DNA from: Maricaulis maris
GTDB taxonomy: Bacteria; Pseudomonadota; Alphaproteobacteria; Caulobacterales; Maricaulaceae
NCBI RefSeq assembly: GCF_036322705.1
Contig: NZ_AP027270.1
Coordinates: 2,543,501-2,607,500, forward strand
Direction of reading: 5' to 3'
DNA: 64,000 nucleotides
The position numbers were made by a program, and so were the translations under genes. Under the pieces are notes generated by a model. The model saw only the letters and a list, made by a program, of their open reading frames with translations. It was not told where the DNA came from and made no database searches. Positions 8,313-19,625 of this stretch are shown here, piece by piece; the stretch's first letter is position 1, and the number at the start of each line of letters is the position of its first letter.

Positions 8313-9310
8313 GGCTTCTGTCGACTCAGCAGGCGTACTTTCGCCCGCCGTGTCAGCAGGTCGATCGGGTTCCAGTTCATCATGCGGGCAATCGCTGACG
8401 GCGGAACCCGTCTCGCCTTCTGAACCTCAGCCCGTGTCAGGAATATATCCCTCCGGCCGGCCAGACCGTCTCCCAGGGCTCGCGCGAAAACACGCCCTTG
8501 ACCGAAGCGAAGTGACGATAACCAGAGCAGCCCGGTCACCAGAACATGGCCAGGAAGCAGCAACCAGAAAAGCCAGCCCGGGGTGTTCTTGAGGAAGACC
8601 CACAGCCGGTTGCGGACACCGTGATAGGTTGCGAATTCCGAACGTCGGCCGGAAGATCCATAGCCAACATGATCGACCGCCGCGCTGGCGAGCTGGATGA
8701 CCTGATAGCCCTGCAACCGGGCACGGTAGCCAAGGTCGACATCCTCATTGTAACAGAAAAAGCGCTCATCAAACCCGCCCAGGGCTTCATAGACGTCGCG
8801 CTTTATGAAGAGCGCCGCGCCGCAGGCTGCGAACACTTCGCCCTCGGGGAGCGACCGGGCAGGTCGCCCATAGCCGGAGCGATAGGCCAAGCCGAGCGCA
8901 TGGTAACAATCGCCTGTGCCATCCAGTGTATCGAGCTGATTGGCTACAAACTGGGTCGAGCCGAACATCGACGCCGCCGGATAAATCGTGCGGGCGCGGT
9001 CCAACTGCTCGATCCAGTCCGGGTGCGGATAGGCGTCAGGGTTCAGCAGCGCGAACCAGGCCCCCTTCGCGAGCGTCGCCAGATAATTGTTTCCACCGGC
9101 GAAACCAAGATTCTCGTCACTCTCCACCAGACGGACGCCCTCTGGCATATCGGCGGCCCGCACCCGCTGACCGTCGGGAGATCCGTTTTCCAGGACAATG
9201 ATCTCACGTGGTGCGAGGCTTTGCGCCGTCAGCGCTGCGAGACAGCCTGCAAGAGTGTCGACGCTCTTGTATGAGACAATGAGAACGGAGATGTCAGCGG
9301 TTTGAGGCAC
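8309..9310 (-). CDS. Family 2 glycosyltransferase (rhamnosyltransferase-like)
   Basis: A 333-residue GT-A fold enzyme. Residues 7-20 (ISVLIVSYKSVDTL) begin the nucleotide-sugar domain, ENLGFAGGNN near residue 67 and LLNPDA near residue 88 (DxD equivalent) line the donor site, and FFCYNEDVDLGYR near residue 183 carries the ED catalytic-base region. A hydrophobic segment around residues 245-265 suggests membrane association. This layout matches the WbbL-like rhamnosyl/galactofuranosyl transferases of surface polysaccharides. It stands alone, not in an operon; donor and acceptor cannot be read from sequence. Confidence 0.88.
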   Translation of the reverse strand: MPQTADISVLIVSYKSVDTLAGCLAALTAQSLAPREIIVLENGSPDGQRVRAADMPEGVRLVESDENLGFAGGNNYLATLAKGAWFALLNPDAYPHPDWIEQLDRARTIYPAASMFGSTQFVANQLDTLDGTGDCYHALGLAYRSGYGRPARSLPEGEVFAACGAALFIKRDVYEALGGFDERFFCYNEDVDLGYRARLQGYQVIQLASAAVDHVGYGSSGRRSEFATYHGVRNRLWVFLKNTPGWLFWLLLPGHVLVTGLLWLSSLRFGQGRVFARALGDGLAGRRDIFLTRAEVQKARRVPPSAIARMMNWNPIDLLTRRAKVRLLSRQKP

Positions 9311-9532
9311 GCGATTTCCCGGCTTCGATTGAGACGTGCTGCGTTGCAGCGCCTTTCATTTCCAGCAATAGCGGGTAGCATGCTTCCCGTCCGCCGCGAA
9401 CTGCTCGCGCACGTCCCATCATCATGACGACACCCCGTGCGGATGTCCGAAGCAGGCTTTCACGGGCAGATATGGCGCTGAGCGCGTTCTCCGGGCATGA
9501 CAGCGAATGAGTGAGGGCGTGGGGCAAAACGC

Positions 9533-10249
9533 ATGAGCACAATCCTGATTGATGCGGGACTGGTCCTGGGGCTGGGCGCGATCCTGTTGTCCGGTCGCCT
9601 GTCGACCGCCCGCGCCTTTGCGCTGTTTGCGGCCGCGACCATACTCACCGGGCGTATCGCCTTCGACGATGCCCTGGACCGCCTCACCACTCCGGCCATC
9701 CTGGCCGTGACCAGCCTCGTGATCATTGCATCGGCGCTGGCCAAACTGCCGGGTCTGAGCCGGACGGTGTTCGGCCGACCGGGGCGGGCGCCCCGCGTGA
9801 CGCTGGCGCGCTTCCTCGGCTCGGCCGCGCTGGCCTCCTCGGTCACGCCCAACACTGCTGTTGTCGCAGCTCTCCTTGGGTCCGCTGCGCGCCGACCAGA
9901 CATCTCGCCTCACCTCCTCCTGCTGCCACTGTCCTACATGGCCCTCGCCGGTGGCATGCTGACACCCTTTGGCACTTCGGCCAGCCTCATGGTGACGGGC
10001 GAGGCGGCACAATTCGGGGTCGATCTCTCGGTCTTTGACTTCGCCCTGCCCGGTGCCGCGGTCGCGATTGCCGTGTTCATAGTCCTCGTCGTGACGGCGC
10101 CTGTCATCCTGAAGGACCGCAAGACGCAAGAGACCGACACCAGCGGCATCTTCCATGTTGAAGCCCGGATCGATGACGACTCCCCGCTGAACGGCCGCAG
10201 CGTCGCCGCTGCCCATTATCACCCTTTTGTATCTGTGACCTGGATCTGA
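9533..10249 (+). pseudogene. Truncated SLC13/CitT-type permease
   Basis: The 238 codons encode the N-terminal half of an SLC13-family (ArsB/NhaD-superfamily) permease: about five membrane spans from residue 7 onward, the conserved SVTPNTAVVAALL motif near residue 103 and TPFGTSASLMVTGEA near residue 143. Residues 200-220 look like the start of a soluble TrkA-C (RCK) domain (ARIDDDSPLNGRSV), where the frame abruptly ends. Family members run to about 580 residues, so more than half is missing, and cysQ starts only 3 bp later. An internal deletion fits best. Position beside cysQ, cysNC and cysD suggests it was a sulfate permease; it is probably non-functional. Confidence 0.72.
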
Positions 10250-10252
10250 CCC

Positions 10253-11059
10253 ATGCCGAATCTCGACGACAAGAATGCAATAGCCTTCGAATTTGCCCGC
10301 ATATGCTCACTCGCTGCGGTCAAGATCATGGAAATCTATGAGAGTGATTTCGAAGCACGGGGTAAGGACGACAAGTCCCCGGTAACGGACGCGGACGAAC
10401 TGGCCGAGAAAATCATCCTTGCAGAACTCGAGGCCGCCCTGCCCGGCATTCCTGTCCTCGCAGAAGAGAGTTTTGCTGCCGGTTTCCGCCCCAAAACCGA
10501 TGGCGCCTTCATCCTCGTTGACCCTGTCGACGGCACCAAGGAATTCATCAACAAGAATGGCGAGTTCACAGTCAATATCGCGCTAATCGAAAATCGGGCG
10601 CCGACGGCGGGTTGCGTTTTCGCCCCGGCTCGCGAGCGAATCTTTGTCGGTGGAACGCACGCCTGGGCCGGCGCGCTGAAAGCCGGCGCACCGGTATCGG
10701 CCGACTCGCTTGATATGATCACGACACGCGACCGGCCTGCCGGGGGCATGACAGCCGTGATGAGCCGCTCGCACGCGGACGAAAAGACACGAGCCTTTGC
10801 CAACGCCCAAGGCGTGACGGAAACGGTTTCTGCGGGCTCGTCACTGAAATTCTGCCTGATCGCCGAAGGAACTGCGGACGTCTATCCACGCTTCGGGCCG
10901 ACCAAGGAGTGGGACACCGGCGCGGGTCACGCGGTTCTCAACGCCGCCGGCGGCGCGGTTCTGACACCGGACGGAGCGCCCTTCATCTACGCCAAGGAAG
11001 CCGTCGAATACCTCAATGGGGCATTCGTCGCCTGGGGCCGTATAGCTGGGGCCGTATAG
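10253..11059 (+). CDS. cysQ: 3'(2'),5'-bisphosphate nucleotidase CysQ
   Basis: Member of the inositol monophosphatase fold that dephosphorylates PAP, the by-product of PAPS-using sulfotransferases. The 268-residue protein has SPVTDADE near residue 42, AEES near residue 68, the metal-binding DPVDGTKEF near residue 86 and WDTGAGHA near residue 222. It begins 3 bp after the permease remnant and is convergent with cysNC. The last 25 bp contain a short direct repeat (GGGGCCGTATAG twice), a small slippage duplication at the C-terminus. CysQ is fitting in a genome with several sulfotransferases nearby. Confidence 0.9.
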   Translation: MPNLDDKNAIAFEFARICSLAAVKIMEIYESDFEARGKDDKSPVTDADELAEKIILAELEAALPGIPVLAEESFAAGFRPKTDGAFILVDPVDGTKEFINKNGEFTVNIALIENRAPTAGCVFAPARERIFVGGTHAWAGALKAGAPVSADSLDMITTRDRPAGGMTAVMSRSHADEKTRAFANAQGVTETVSAGSSLKFCLIAEGTADVYPRFGPTKEWDTGAGHAVLNAAGGAVLTPDGAPFIYAKEAVEYLNGAFVAWGRIAGAV

Positions 11060-11078
11060 ACTAACCCCATCTCGTGAC

Positions 11079-11101
11079 GGCGGCGCCCGGCCGGCGCCGC
11101 C
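11079..11101. terminator. Bidirectional hairpin between cysQ and cysNC
   Basis: GGCGGCGCC (11079-11087) and GGCGCCGCC (11093-11101) form a perfect 9-bp stem with a 5-base loop, in the 53-bp gap between two convergent genes. There is no T-run on either side, so efficiency is uncertain. Confidence 0.55.
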
Positions 11102-11112
11102 CTCGCCGAAAC

Positions 11113-13008
11113 CTAACCCAGACGTCCCATGCGTTTGAGCTCGGCGATCACCTTGTCGGCAGCATCCTCGGCGCTCAGATCGGCTGTCTTGATATGCAGC
11201 TCCGGCATCTCGGGCACTTCATAGGGGCTGTCGAAACCCGTGAAGTTCTTGATCTCACCCGCCTGGGCTTTCTTGTAGAGGCCCTTGGGATCCCGCTCGA
11301 TACAGACCTCAAGCGGCGCGTCGATGAAGACCTCAATGAACTCGCCATCCTCGACCAGCTCGCGCACCATTCGGCGTTCCGAACGGAAGGGCGAAATGAA
11401 GGAACACGTCACAATCAGGCCTGAATCGACAAACAGCTTCCCGACTTCACCGATGCGACGGACATTCTCAACTCGGTCCTCGTCAGTGAAGCCGAGATCC
11501 CGGTTCAAGCCGTGACGGATATTGTCACCATCCAGGGAATAGGTGTGGTGGCCTGCTTGCGACAGCTTGCGCTCAACCAGGTTGGCGACTGTCGATTTGC
11601 CAGCACCGGAAAGGCCGGTGAACCACAGGATGGCCGGCTTCTGCCCCTTGATCTGGGCCCGCGCTTCTTTCGTCACATCCATGGCGTGATGGTGGATGTT
11701 GGACGCCCGGCGCAGGCCGAACTCGATCATGCCGGCACCGACCGTCTGGTTGGTGAAGCGGTCGATCAGGATGAAGGCGCCCATGTCCCGGATCTGGTGA
11801 TAGGGATCGAAGGTGATCGGGCGGGCGGTCGACATGTTGCAAAAGCCGATCCCGTTCATCTCGAGCTTGCGGCTCGGCTTCTTCTCATAGGTATTGACAT
11901 CGACCCGGTGCTTGAGTGCCGACACGGTTGCCGGTGTCGTCGCAGTCCCGATCTTGAGCAGGTAGGAGCGGCCGGGCAGCAGGTCTTCCTCGGACATCCA
12001 GAGCAGCTTGGCAGCAAACTGATCAGTGACTTCAGGCCGCGCTTCGGCCGCCGCGATGATGTCGCCGCGCGAAATATCGATCTCATGATTGAGCACCAGC
12101 GTCACCGCGTCGCCGGCGACCGCCTCGGCCAAGTCACCGTCAGCGGTCACGATCCGCTCAACATTGGCAGCCTGTCCCGACTGCGCCACGACGATGGCAT
12201 CGCCCGGCTTTACGGCGCCGGCAACGATGGTTCCGGAGTAACCACGGAAATTCAGATTGGGGCGATTGACCCACTGAACCGGCATGCGGAACGGCTCGTT
12301 CTGGATCTCGCTGTTGATGTCGAGGCTTTCGAGATGTTCGATCAGAGTCGGCCCGGTATACCATTTCGTGTCATCACTACGCTTGGTGACATTGCCACCA
12401 TAGCGCGCAGACATCGGTATCGGGGTGATCGTCTCGAAACCCAGATCGTCAGCGCTCTTGAGATAACTCGCCACGATCTCGTGGAAGCGTCCGCGCGAAT
12501 GGTCGACCAGGTCCATCTTGTTCACAGCCAGCACGATGTGGCGGATTCCCATCATGCGCGCGATATAGGTGTGACGCAGGGTCTGAACTAGGACACCCTT
12601 GCGGGCGTCAATCATCATGACGGCGACGTCAGCCGTTGAGGCGCCGGTCGCCATGTTGCGGGTGTATTGCTCATGGCCGGGCGTGTCGGCGACGACGAAT
12701 TTGCGCTTCTCCGTCGCGAAGAACCGATAGGCGACATCAATCGTAATGCCCTGCTCGCGCTCAGCCTCGAGACCATCCAGAAGAAGCGCAAAATCGATCT
12801 CATCGCCCGCCGTGCCGTGCTTGCGGCTATCGCGCTCGAGCACATTGATCTGATCCTCGAACAACAGCTTGCTGTCATAGAGAAGGCGTCCGATGAGGGT
12901 CGACTTGCCGTCATCGACGGAACCGCAGGTCAGGAAGCGCAAAACACCCTGTCCGCCGGACTGGGTCAGCCGATCCATGACATTCGCGCGCGCATCTTGA
13001 GTATCCAT
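11113..13008 (-). CDS. cysNC: Bifunctional sulfate adenylyltransferase large subunit / APS kinase
   Basis: A CysN-CysC fusion of 631 residues. The N-terminal GTPase (residues 20-430) has GSVDDGKST (G1), DTPGHEQYT (G3) and NKMD (G4) and drives APS formation with CysD. The C-terminal APS kinase (about residues 440-631) has its own P-loop GLSGAGKS and phosphorylates APS to PAPS. The product is the sulfuryl donor for sulfotransferases; three such genes lie at 33-41 kb. Its ATG overlaps the cysD stop by one base (TGATG at 13006-13010). No cysH is visible, so in this window the pathway points to sulfation rather than reduction. Confidence 0.95.
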   Translation of the reverse strand: MDTQDARANVMDRLTQSGGQGVLRFLTCGSVDDGKSTLIGRLLYDSKLLFEDQINVLERDSRKHGTAGDEIDFALLLDGLEAEREQGITIDVAYRFFATEKRKFVVADTPGHEQYTRNMATGASTADVAVMMIDARKGVLVQTLRHTYIARMMGIRHIVLAVNKMDLVDHSRGRFHEIVASYLKSADDLGFETITPIPMSARYGGNVTKRSDDTKWYTGPTLIEHLESLDINSEIQNEPFRMPVQWVNRPNLNFRGYSGTIVAGAVKPGDAIVVAQSGQAANVERIVTADGDLAEAVAGDAVTLVLNHEIDISRGDIIAAAEARPEVTDQFAAKLLWMSEEDLLPGRSYLLKIGTATTPATVSALKHRVDVNTYEKKPSRKLEMNGIGFCNMSTARPITFDPYHQIRDMGAFILIDRFTNQTVGAGMIEFGLRRASNIHHHAMDVTKEARAQIKGQKPAILWFTGLSGAGKSTVANLVERKLSQAGHHTYSLDGDNIRHGLNRDLGFTDEDRVENVRRIGEVGKLFVDSGLIVTCSFISPFRSERRMVRELVEDGEFIEVFIDAPLEVCIERDPKGLYKKAQAGEIKNFTGFDSPYEVPEMPELHIKTADLSAEDAADKVIAELKRMGRLG

Positions 13009-13976
13009 CAGAAGTAACCCTCGCGCTTCTTCTTCTCCATCGACCCGGCCTCGTCATGGTCGATCAAGCGACCCGACCGCTCGGAAGTCCGTGCTGTCAG
13101 CATTTCCAGGACAATCTCTTCGAGCGTCTGGGCACTCGACTCGATCGCCCCGGTCAGCGGATAGCAGCCCAGGGTCCGGAAGCGCACGAGCTTGAGGTCC
13201 GGCGTCTCGCCTTCCTTGAGCGGCAGGCGCTCGTCATCGACCATGATGAGCTGGCCATCGCGCTCGACTACCGGCCGGTGGGCCGCGTAGTACAGCGGCA
13301 CGATCGGGATATCCTCCTCGAGGATGTACTGCCAGATATCCAGCTCGGTCCAGTTGGACAGCGGAAAGACCCGGATCGACTCGCCTTGCTTGATCTTGGT
13401 GTTGTAGGTGTGCCAGAGCTCGGGCCGCTGGTTCTTCGGGTCCCAGCCGTGATTGGTGTCACGGAAGGAGAAGATGCGCTCCTTGGCGCGTGACTTCTCC
13501 TCGTCGCGACGCGCGCCACCAAAGGCCGCATCATACTTGTGACGGGTCATCGCGCTGCGCAGGGCCTCGGTCTTCATGACCTGGGTGTGAAGCTGGGAGC
13601 CATGATCGAACGGATTGATGCCCCACGCCCGACCCTCCTCGTTGATCTCGACGCGGACCTCCAGGCCAAGCTCCTTCGCGATCGCGTCGCGGAAGGTGAT
13701 CATGTCCTTGAACTTGAACGTGGAGTCGACGTGCTGCAGCGGGAAAGGCGGACGCGACGGGTAGAAGGCCTTCAGCGCCAGGTGAAGCATGACCGCGCTG
13801 TCCTTGCCGATCGAGTAGAGCATGACCGGGTTGGAAAACTCGGCGACCACTTCCCGCATGATATGCATGCTCTCGGACTCGAGCGCCTTGAGATGGGCAG
13901 AGAGCGGGCGTTGGCGCGTCTTGGCCGAATTGAAACGCTCAGCATAAGCGCGCACCGTTTTCCCGATGTCAGCCAT
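13008..13976 (-). CDS. cysD: Sulfate adenylyltransferase small subunit
   Basis: ATP sulfurylase catalytic subunit, forming APS from sulfate and ATP with CysN. The 322-residue PP-loop protein has [13 protein letters not shown] near residue 56, [11 protein letters not shown] near residue 82, [16 protein letters not shown] near residue 154 and the C-terminal STSERSGR-like segment read as ARTSERSGR. It is the first gene of the leftward cysD-cysNC operon, with a one-base overlap to cysNC. Confidence 0.95.
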   Translation of the reverse strand: MADIGKTVRAYAERFNSAKTRQRPLSAHLKALESESMHIMREVVAEFSNPVMLYSIGKDSAVMLHLALKAFYPSRPPFPLQHVDSTFKFKDMITFRDAIAKELGLEVRVEINEEGRAWGINPFDHGSQLHTQVMKTEALRSAMTRHKYDAAFGGARRDEEKSRAKERIFSFRDTNHGWDPKNQRPELWHTYNTKIKQGESIRVFPLSNWTELDIWQYILEEDIPIVPLYYAAHRPVVERDGQLIMVDDERLPLKEGETPDLKLVRFRTLGCYPLTGAIESSAQTLEEIVLEMLTARTSERSGRLIDHDEAGSMEKKKREGYF

Positions 13977-14121
13977 TTTGCCCCCCGATCAAGGTAAGAT
14001 TTTAGTGCCACGCGTGCGGCACATCGCCCATTCAGGAGGCGATGTAGGACAAGCTGTCACAAATTACCACCCAGGAAGCCCGGGCGGTCGCCATCGCGGC
14101 ATCCGCACAGAAGCCAACAGC

Positions 14122-15249
14122 CTACGAACGAAATCCGGTCACGGCGGCGACAACACGTTCGATGTCGGCCTGCGGCATGTCCGGATGCATCGGCAATGAC
14201 ACGACACGGTTCGCCGCAGCTTCTGTCGCCGGCAGGCCGCCAGGCGCACGCGGATAGCCGGCATACGGCTCATGCATGTGAAGCGGGATGGGGTAGTAGA
14301 TCGCTGTCGGTACGCCTTGTTCGGCGAGGTGCGCGCGAAATGCGTCGCGATCCTCCACCTCGACCGTGTATTGCGCCCAGGTTGACTGCGCACCCGCGAT
14401 GATGTGCGGAAGCTTCACGGCATTGCCAAAACCAGCCGCATAGGCGTCCGCCACCCGCTGCCGCATCTCGATCTCCTCGCGAAACACTTCAAGCTTCGCG
14501 AGCAGGATCGCGGCCTGAATTGTATCCAGACGGGAGTTGAGCCCAATCCGGGCATACTCGTAGCGGGCCTTGCCTTCACCGTGGACGCGAACCGATTTCA
14601 TGGCGTCGTAGAGCGCATCATCCTTGCACAGGATCGCGCCGCCATCGCCATATGCGCCAAGCGGCTTGGCGGGGTAAAAGCTGACGGTCAGGACATCGGC
14701 CCAATGCAGAGACGCCTTGTCACCCAGCGTACAGCCAAAACCCTGAGCACAGTCAGAGACGAGCTTCAATCCGTGCTTGCGCGCGACCGGTTCGAGGCGC
14801 GGATAGTCTGCGGGCTGACCGAAAAGATCGACGGCGATGACCGCTTTCGGGTTCAGCGCGCCTTCGGCTTTGACGGCATCGATTGCGGCTTCCAGGCTTT
14901 CCGGCGACATGTTGTAGGTATCGGGGTCGATATCGACAAAGACGGGTGACGCGCCCGCCAGCACCACGACCTCCGCCGTCGAGGCGAATGTGAAACTCGG
15001 CACAAAAACCGCATCCCCCGGCCCGATCCCCCAGGCCATCAGAGGAATCAGGATCGCGTCCGTCCCGTTGGCGCAGGAGAGGGTTCGCCCGATGCCGGCA
15101 AACTCGGATAATTTTTCTTCCAGCTCGGCCACTTCCGGCCCGAGAATGTAACGTCCCTCGTCCAGAACCTTGGCGACAGCCGCGTCAGTCCGTTCCTTGA
15201 TTCGCGCCCGCTGGGCCAGAAGGTCGATGAAGGGGATCATGTCAGCCAT
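14122..15249 (-). CDS. DegT/DnrJ/EryC1 family sugar aminotransferase
   Basis: PLP-dependent transaminase of 375 residues that aminates a nucleotide keto-sugar. FIDLLAQRARI near residue 6 is the usual N-terminus, SCANGTDAI near residue 58 binds the cofactor phosphate, SDCAQGFG near residue 165 carries the ring-stacking Asp, and FYPAKPLGAYGDGG near residue 190 holds the Schiff-base Lys. The close pattern match is to WbpE/WlbC-type enzymes acting on UDP-3-keto sugars, but the substrate is inferred. Its immediate neighbour downstream of a 106-bp gap is a GlmS, suggesting a shared amino-sugar supply role. Confidence 0.88.
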   Translation of the reverse strand: MADMIPFIDLLAQRARIKERTDAAVAKVLDEGRYILGPEVAELEEKLSEFAGIGRTLSCANGTDAILIPLMAWGIGPGDAVFVPSFTFASTAEVVVLAGASPVFVDIDPDTYNMSPESLEAAIDAVKAEGALNPKAVIAVDLFGQPADYPRLEPVARKHGLKLVSDCAQGFGCTLGDKASLHWADVLTVSFYPAKPLGAYGDGGAILCKDDALYDAMKSVRVHGEGKARYEYARIGLNSRLDTIQAAILLAKLEVFREEIEMRQRVADAYAAGFGNAVKLPHIIAGAQSTWAQYTVEVEDRDAFRAHLAEQGVPTAIYYPIPLHMHEPYAGYPRAPGGLPATEAAANRVVSLPMHPDMPQADIERVVAAVTGFRS

Positions 15250-15355
15250 GGCGAGAATGCATCCTTGCTGCGTCGGGGCCCATACCCCGGATCATCATGC
15301 GCATTCTTCGCCTATAAAGGGCAGTACCGACCCGCCAAAGTCACGAAACATTTCG

Positions 15356-17176
15356 TTATTCGACCGTCACGGACTTGGCGAGATTGCGCGGTTGGTCCAC
15401 ATCGGTGCCCTTGTGAACAGCCACATAGTAGGCGAGCAGCTGCACGGCTGTCGCCGCGACGATCGGGGCAGCCATGCCCTGCACATCCGGCAGTTTCAGA
15501 ATGGCGCTGACCTCCCCCTCGAGTTCAGCCGCACCCGCATTGTCTGTGATGGCGATGACTCGCGCGCCACGGGCACGCACTTCCTGGATCGATGAGCGCG
15601 TCTTGGCGAACAGGGCGTCATGAGGCGCGATAACGACAACCGCAACATCCTCCTCGATCAACGCGATCGGGCCATGCTTGAGCTCACCAGCGGCGTAGCC
15701 TTCGGCGTGGATATAGCTGATTTCCTTAAGTTTCAGCGCGCCTTCAAGGGCCAACGGGAAGAACGCGTTGCGTCCGAGGTAGAGGACGATGGATGCGTTG
15801 GCGAGCTCGGTGGCGAGCGCGTCAACTTCCTGGTCGATCTTGAGCGCTGCGCCCATGAGGCTGGGGATCGCCAGCAAGTTGGCGACATGGCCTGACTGGG
15901 CCTCACTATCCAGACAGCCACGCTGGTGTCCCGCCAACACGGCTAGTGCCGCCAAGGCTGCCAACTGACACGTGAAGGCCTTCGTGGACGCCACACCGAT
16001 TTCTGGCCCGGCGAGCGTCGGCGCGACGATATCCGCTTCCCGCGCCATGGCTGAATGCGGCGAGTTCACCAATGCGATCGTCGTAACGCCGGCCGCCTTG
16101 CAGAGCCGCAGCGCCTCCAAGGTGTCAGCGGTTTCGCCAGACTGCGAAATGAACAATGCAGCATCGCCTTTGAGAAAAGCCGGGTTGCGATAGCGAAATT
16201 CTGAAGCAATATCGACTTTGACCGGGAGCCCCGATAGGGCTTCGAACCAGTATTCCGCGATCTGTCCGGCGTAGGAGGCCGTGCCACAACCGACGATCAA
16301 CAAGCGTGTGATCGCGCGAAAATCGACACCGTCACGAGCTCGAATGCAGCCTGAAGCCGCGTCCAGATAGGCCGCCAATGTCCGACCGACCACTTCCGGT
16401 TGCTCGTAAATTTCCTTCTGCATGAAATGACGATGGTTGCCTTTTTCCGCTTGAGCCATCGAGGCTGGCGCGGGCACGGCGTGACGGACGACTGGCAAAC
16501 CGTCCAAGCCGTAGACCTCAATTCCGGATGGTCGCACAAGAACGCTATCACCCTCTTCCAGATAGATAACTGACGTGGCCTCTCCGGTAATCGCCATTAT
16601 GTCCGATGCCAGGAAGCCAGCGCCCTTGCCACTTGCCGCGACAAGCGGTGCCCCACGGCGCGCACCAAGAACAAGGTCCGGCTCGCCTTCGATAATGGCC
16701 GCCAGGGCGAATGCGCCTTCCAAGCGGGACAAAACATTCAACAAGGCTACTTTTGGATCCGACACAAGATCCAGTTCTCGATCAAGGAGGTGTGCAACGA
16801 CTTCTGTATCGGTCTCACTGGAGAATGACCGGCCTTCAGCAAGCAATTCCTTCCTGAGCGGGCTGAAATTCTCTATTATGCCATTATGAACAAGGCAGAC
16901 GCGGCCGGCTCGGTGCGGATGGGCATTCGCCTCAGTGGGAGCGCCATGAGTCGCCCAGCGCGTATGCGCGATTCCCGAGGTCCCACAAAACGGTGTGGAT
17001 ATCGCGGCTTCAAGAGCTGCCACCTTGCCCGCTGCTCGAGCACGTCGAATCGCGCCATCGGGCTCGTGAACAGCGATCCCCGCCGAATCATAACCTCGAT
17101 ACTCCAATTGCTTTAATCCCCTCAGGAGGATAAGCGCCGCATCGATAGAGCCTGATACGCAAACAATTCCACACAT
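15356..17176 (-). CDS. glmS: Glutamine-fructose-6-phosphate aminotransferase, copy 1
   Basis: Forms glucosamine-6-phosphate from fructose-6-phosphate and glutamine. The 606-residue protein starts MCGIVCV, exposing the catalytic Cys as residue 1 after Met removal. LEYRGYDSAG near residue 25 and HTRWATHGAPTEANAHPH near residue 72 complete the glutaminase domain. Two SIS domains follow, with ISQSGETADTLEAL near residue 345, and the C-terminus DQPRNLAKSVTVE forms the ammonia-channel seal. A second full-length GlmS is at 58358-60181. This copy sits beside an IS-loaded glycan island and may be the dedicated or acquired one. Confidence 0.93.
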   Translation of the reverse strand: MCGIVCVSGSIDAALILLRGLKQLEYRGYDSAGIAVHEPDGAIRRARAAGKVAALEAAISTPFCGTSGIAHTRWATHGAPTEANAHPHRAGRVCLVHNGIIENFSPLRKELLAEGRSFSSETDTEVVAHLLDRELDLVSDPKVALLNVLSRLEGAFALAAIIEGEPDLVLGARRGAPLVAASGKGAGFLASDIMAITGEATSVIYLEEGDSVLVRPSGIEVYGLDGLPVVRHAVPAPASMAQAEKGNHRHFMQKEIYEQPEVVGRTLAAYLDAASGCIRARDGVDFRAITRLLIVGCGTASYAGQIAEYWFEALSGLPVKVDIASEFRYRNPAFLKGDAALFISQSGETADTLEALRLCKAAGVTTIALVNSPHSAMAREADIVAPTLAGPEIGVASTKAFTCQLAALAALAVLAGHQRGCLDSEAQSGHVANLLAIPSLMGAALKIDQEVDALATELANASIVLYLGRNAFFPLALEGALKLKEISYIHAEGYAAGELKHGPIALIEEDVAVVVIAPHDALFAKTRSSIQEVRARGARVIAITDNAGAAELEGEVSAILKLPDVQGMAAPIVAATAVQLLAYYVAVHKGTDVDQPRNLAKSVTVE

Positions 17177-17723
17177 AAATTCGCCATTCCTGAATATGCT
17201 GAAGGGGAACTTCGACCGATAACTTGAGTGACACTTAAACTTCGACTCCCCAACGCTTTCAAGGGACAGTTACTGTTTCTTGGCTGCTCCTTGCTTGGGA
17301 CTCTGAAGCGCACCGAGTTGTCTAGGCTCAAAACCCAATCAGTCTATTGATAGGGTGCTGCAAATCATGATTCCAATGGCTTGAGGCTTTTGGAGGATGT
17401 TGGATGGCGCGCCTGTTTTGGCTGAGCGATGCGCAATGGGCGCTGATTGAACCGCATGTCCCGAGCAACCAGCCTGGCGCGCGGCGTGTCGATGACCGGC
17501 GTGTGATCTCGGGCATCCTCCATGTCCTGAAACCGGGCTGCCGATGGTGTGATTGCCCGGCGGAATACGGTCCCTCGACGACGATCTACAACCGGTTCAA
17601 TCGCTGGTCCCGCCGGCGCCTCTGGACCGATCTCGTGGAGGCTCTGGCGGTGTCCGGGGCGGTCACGAAATCGACCTCCATCGACAGCACTTACGTCAAG
17701 GCGCACCGCTCGGCCCACGGCGG

Positions 17724-17733
17724 AAAAGGGGGG
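17724..17733 (+). other. Likely programmed -1 frameshift site of the IS5 transposase
   Basis: AAAAGGGGGG lies where the first transposase frame (phase of 17404) must move back one base to the second (phase of 17553). Slippery A/G runs at this point are established in the IS427 group of IS5; function here is inferred. Confidence 0.65.
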
Positions 17734-18171
17734 CGAAAACTCAGGCGATCGGCCCTTCGCGCGGCGGACAGACGACCAAGGTCCACGCCCTCACAGACAC
17801 GCTCGGGCGGCCCTACGCCTTCGAACTGACGCCCGGCAATGTGGCGGACGTGAAAGCGGCGGGTCTCTTGCTGCACCGCGCCGCAGGCGCACGCTATCTC
17901 ATCGCCGACAAGGGCTATGACGCCAACGCGATCCGCAAGAGCCTGCGCCAGGCGGGAAAGGTCCCCGTCATCCCGGGCCGCTCCAATCGCAAGCGCAAGA
18001 TCGTCTATGACAAGGCCAGATACCGTGACCGCCACCTCGTCGAAAACGCCTTCTGCCGCATCAAGGACTTCAGGCGTGTCGCCACCCGATATGACAAACT
18101 CGCCAGAAACTTCCTCTTTGAACCGCCCCGGGTTTCCTGGAGGCTCCAACCTGTGAGAAGGAGGAGCCATC

Positions 18172-19400
<1,229 letters not shown>

Positions 19401-19625
19401 CACTCAAACCAAACAGCCTCCGGGAAATCCGGGGCGGTTCACTTTGCCGTCGCACTCGCTATCCTCGTCGCCTTCTGGCTATGAATGAGTCTGGACCCTC
19501 GGGCCGTAAAGTGTTTTTCGCAGACTTTTTTACGCACGCAGTTTCGCGATTAGGATAACCTGAAGTTCAAGAAGGGAAGTGGACCTTTCTATGTTTCGTG
19601 CAGGCGCACACAAGAAGACTCAGCA

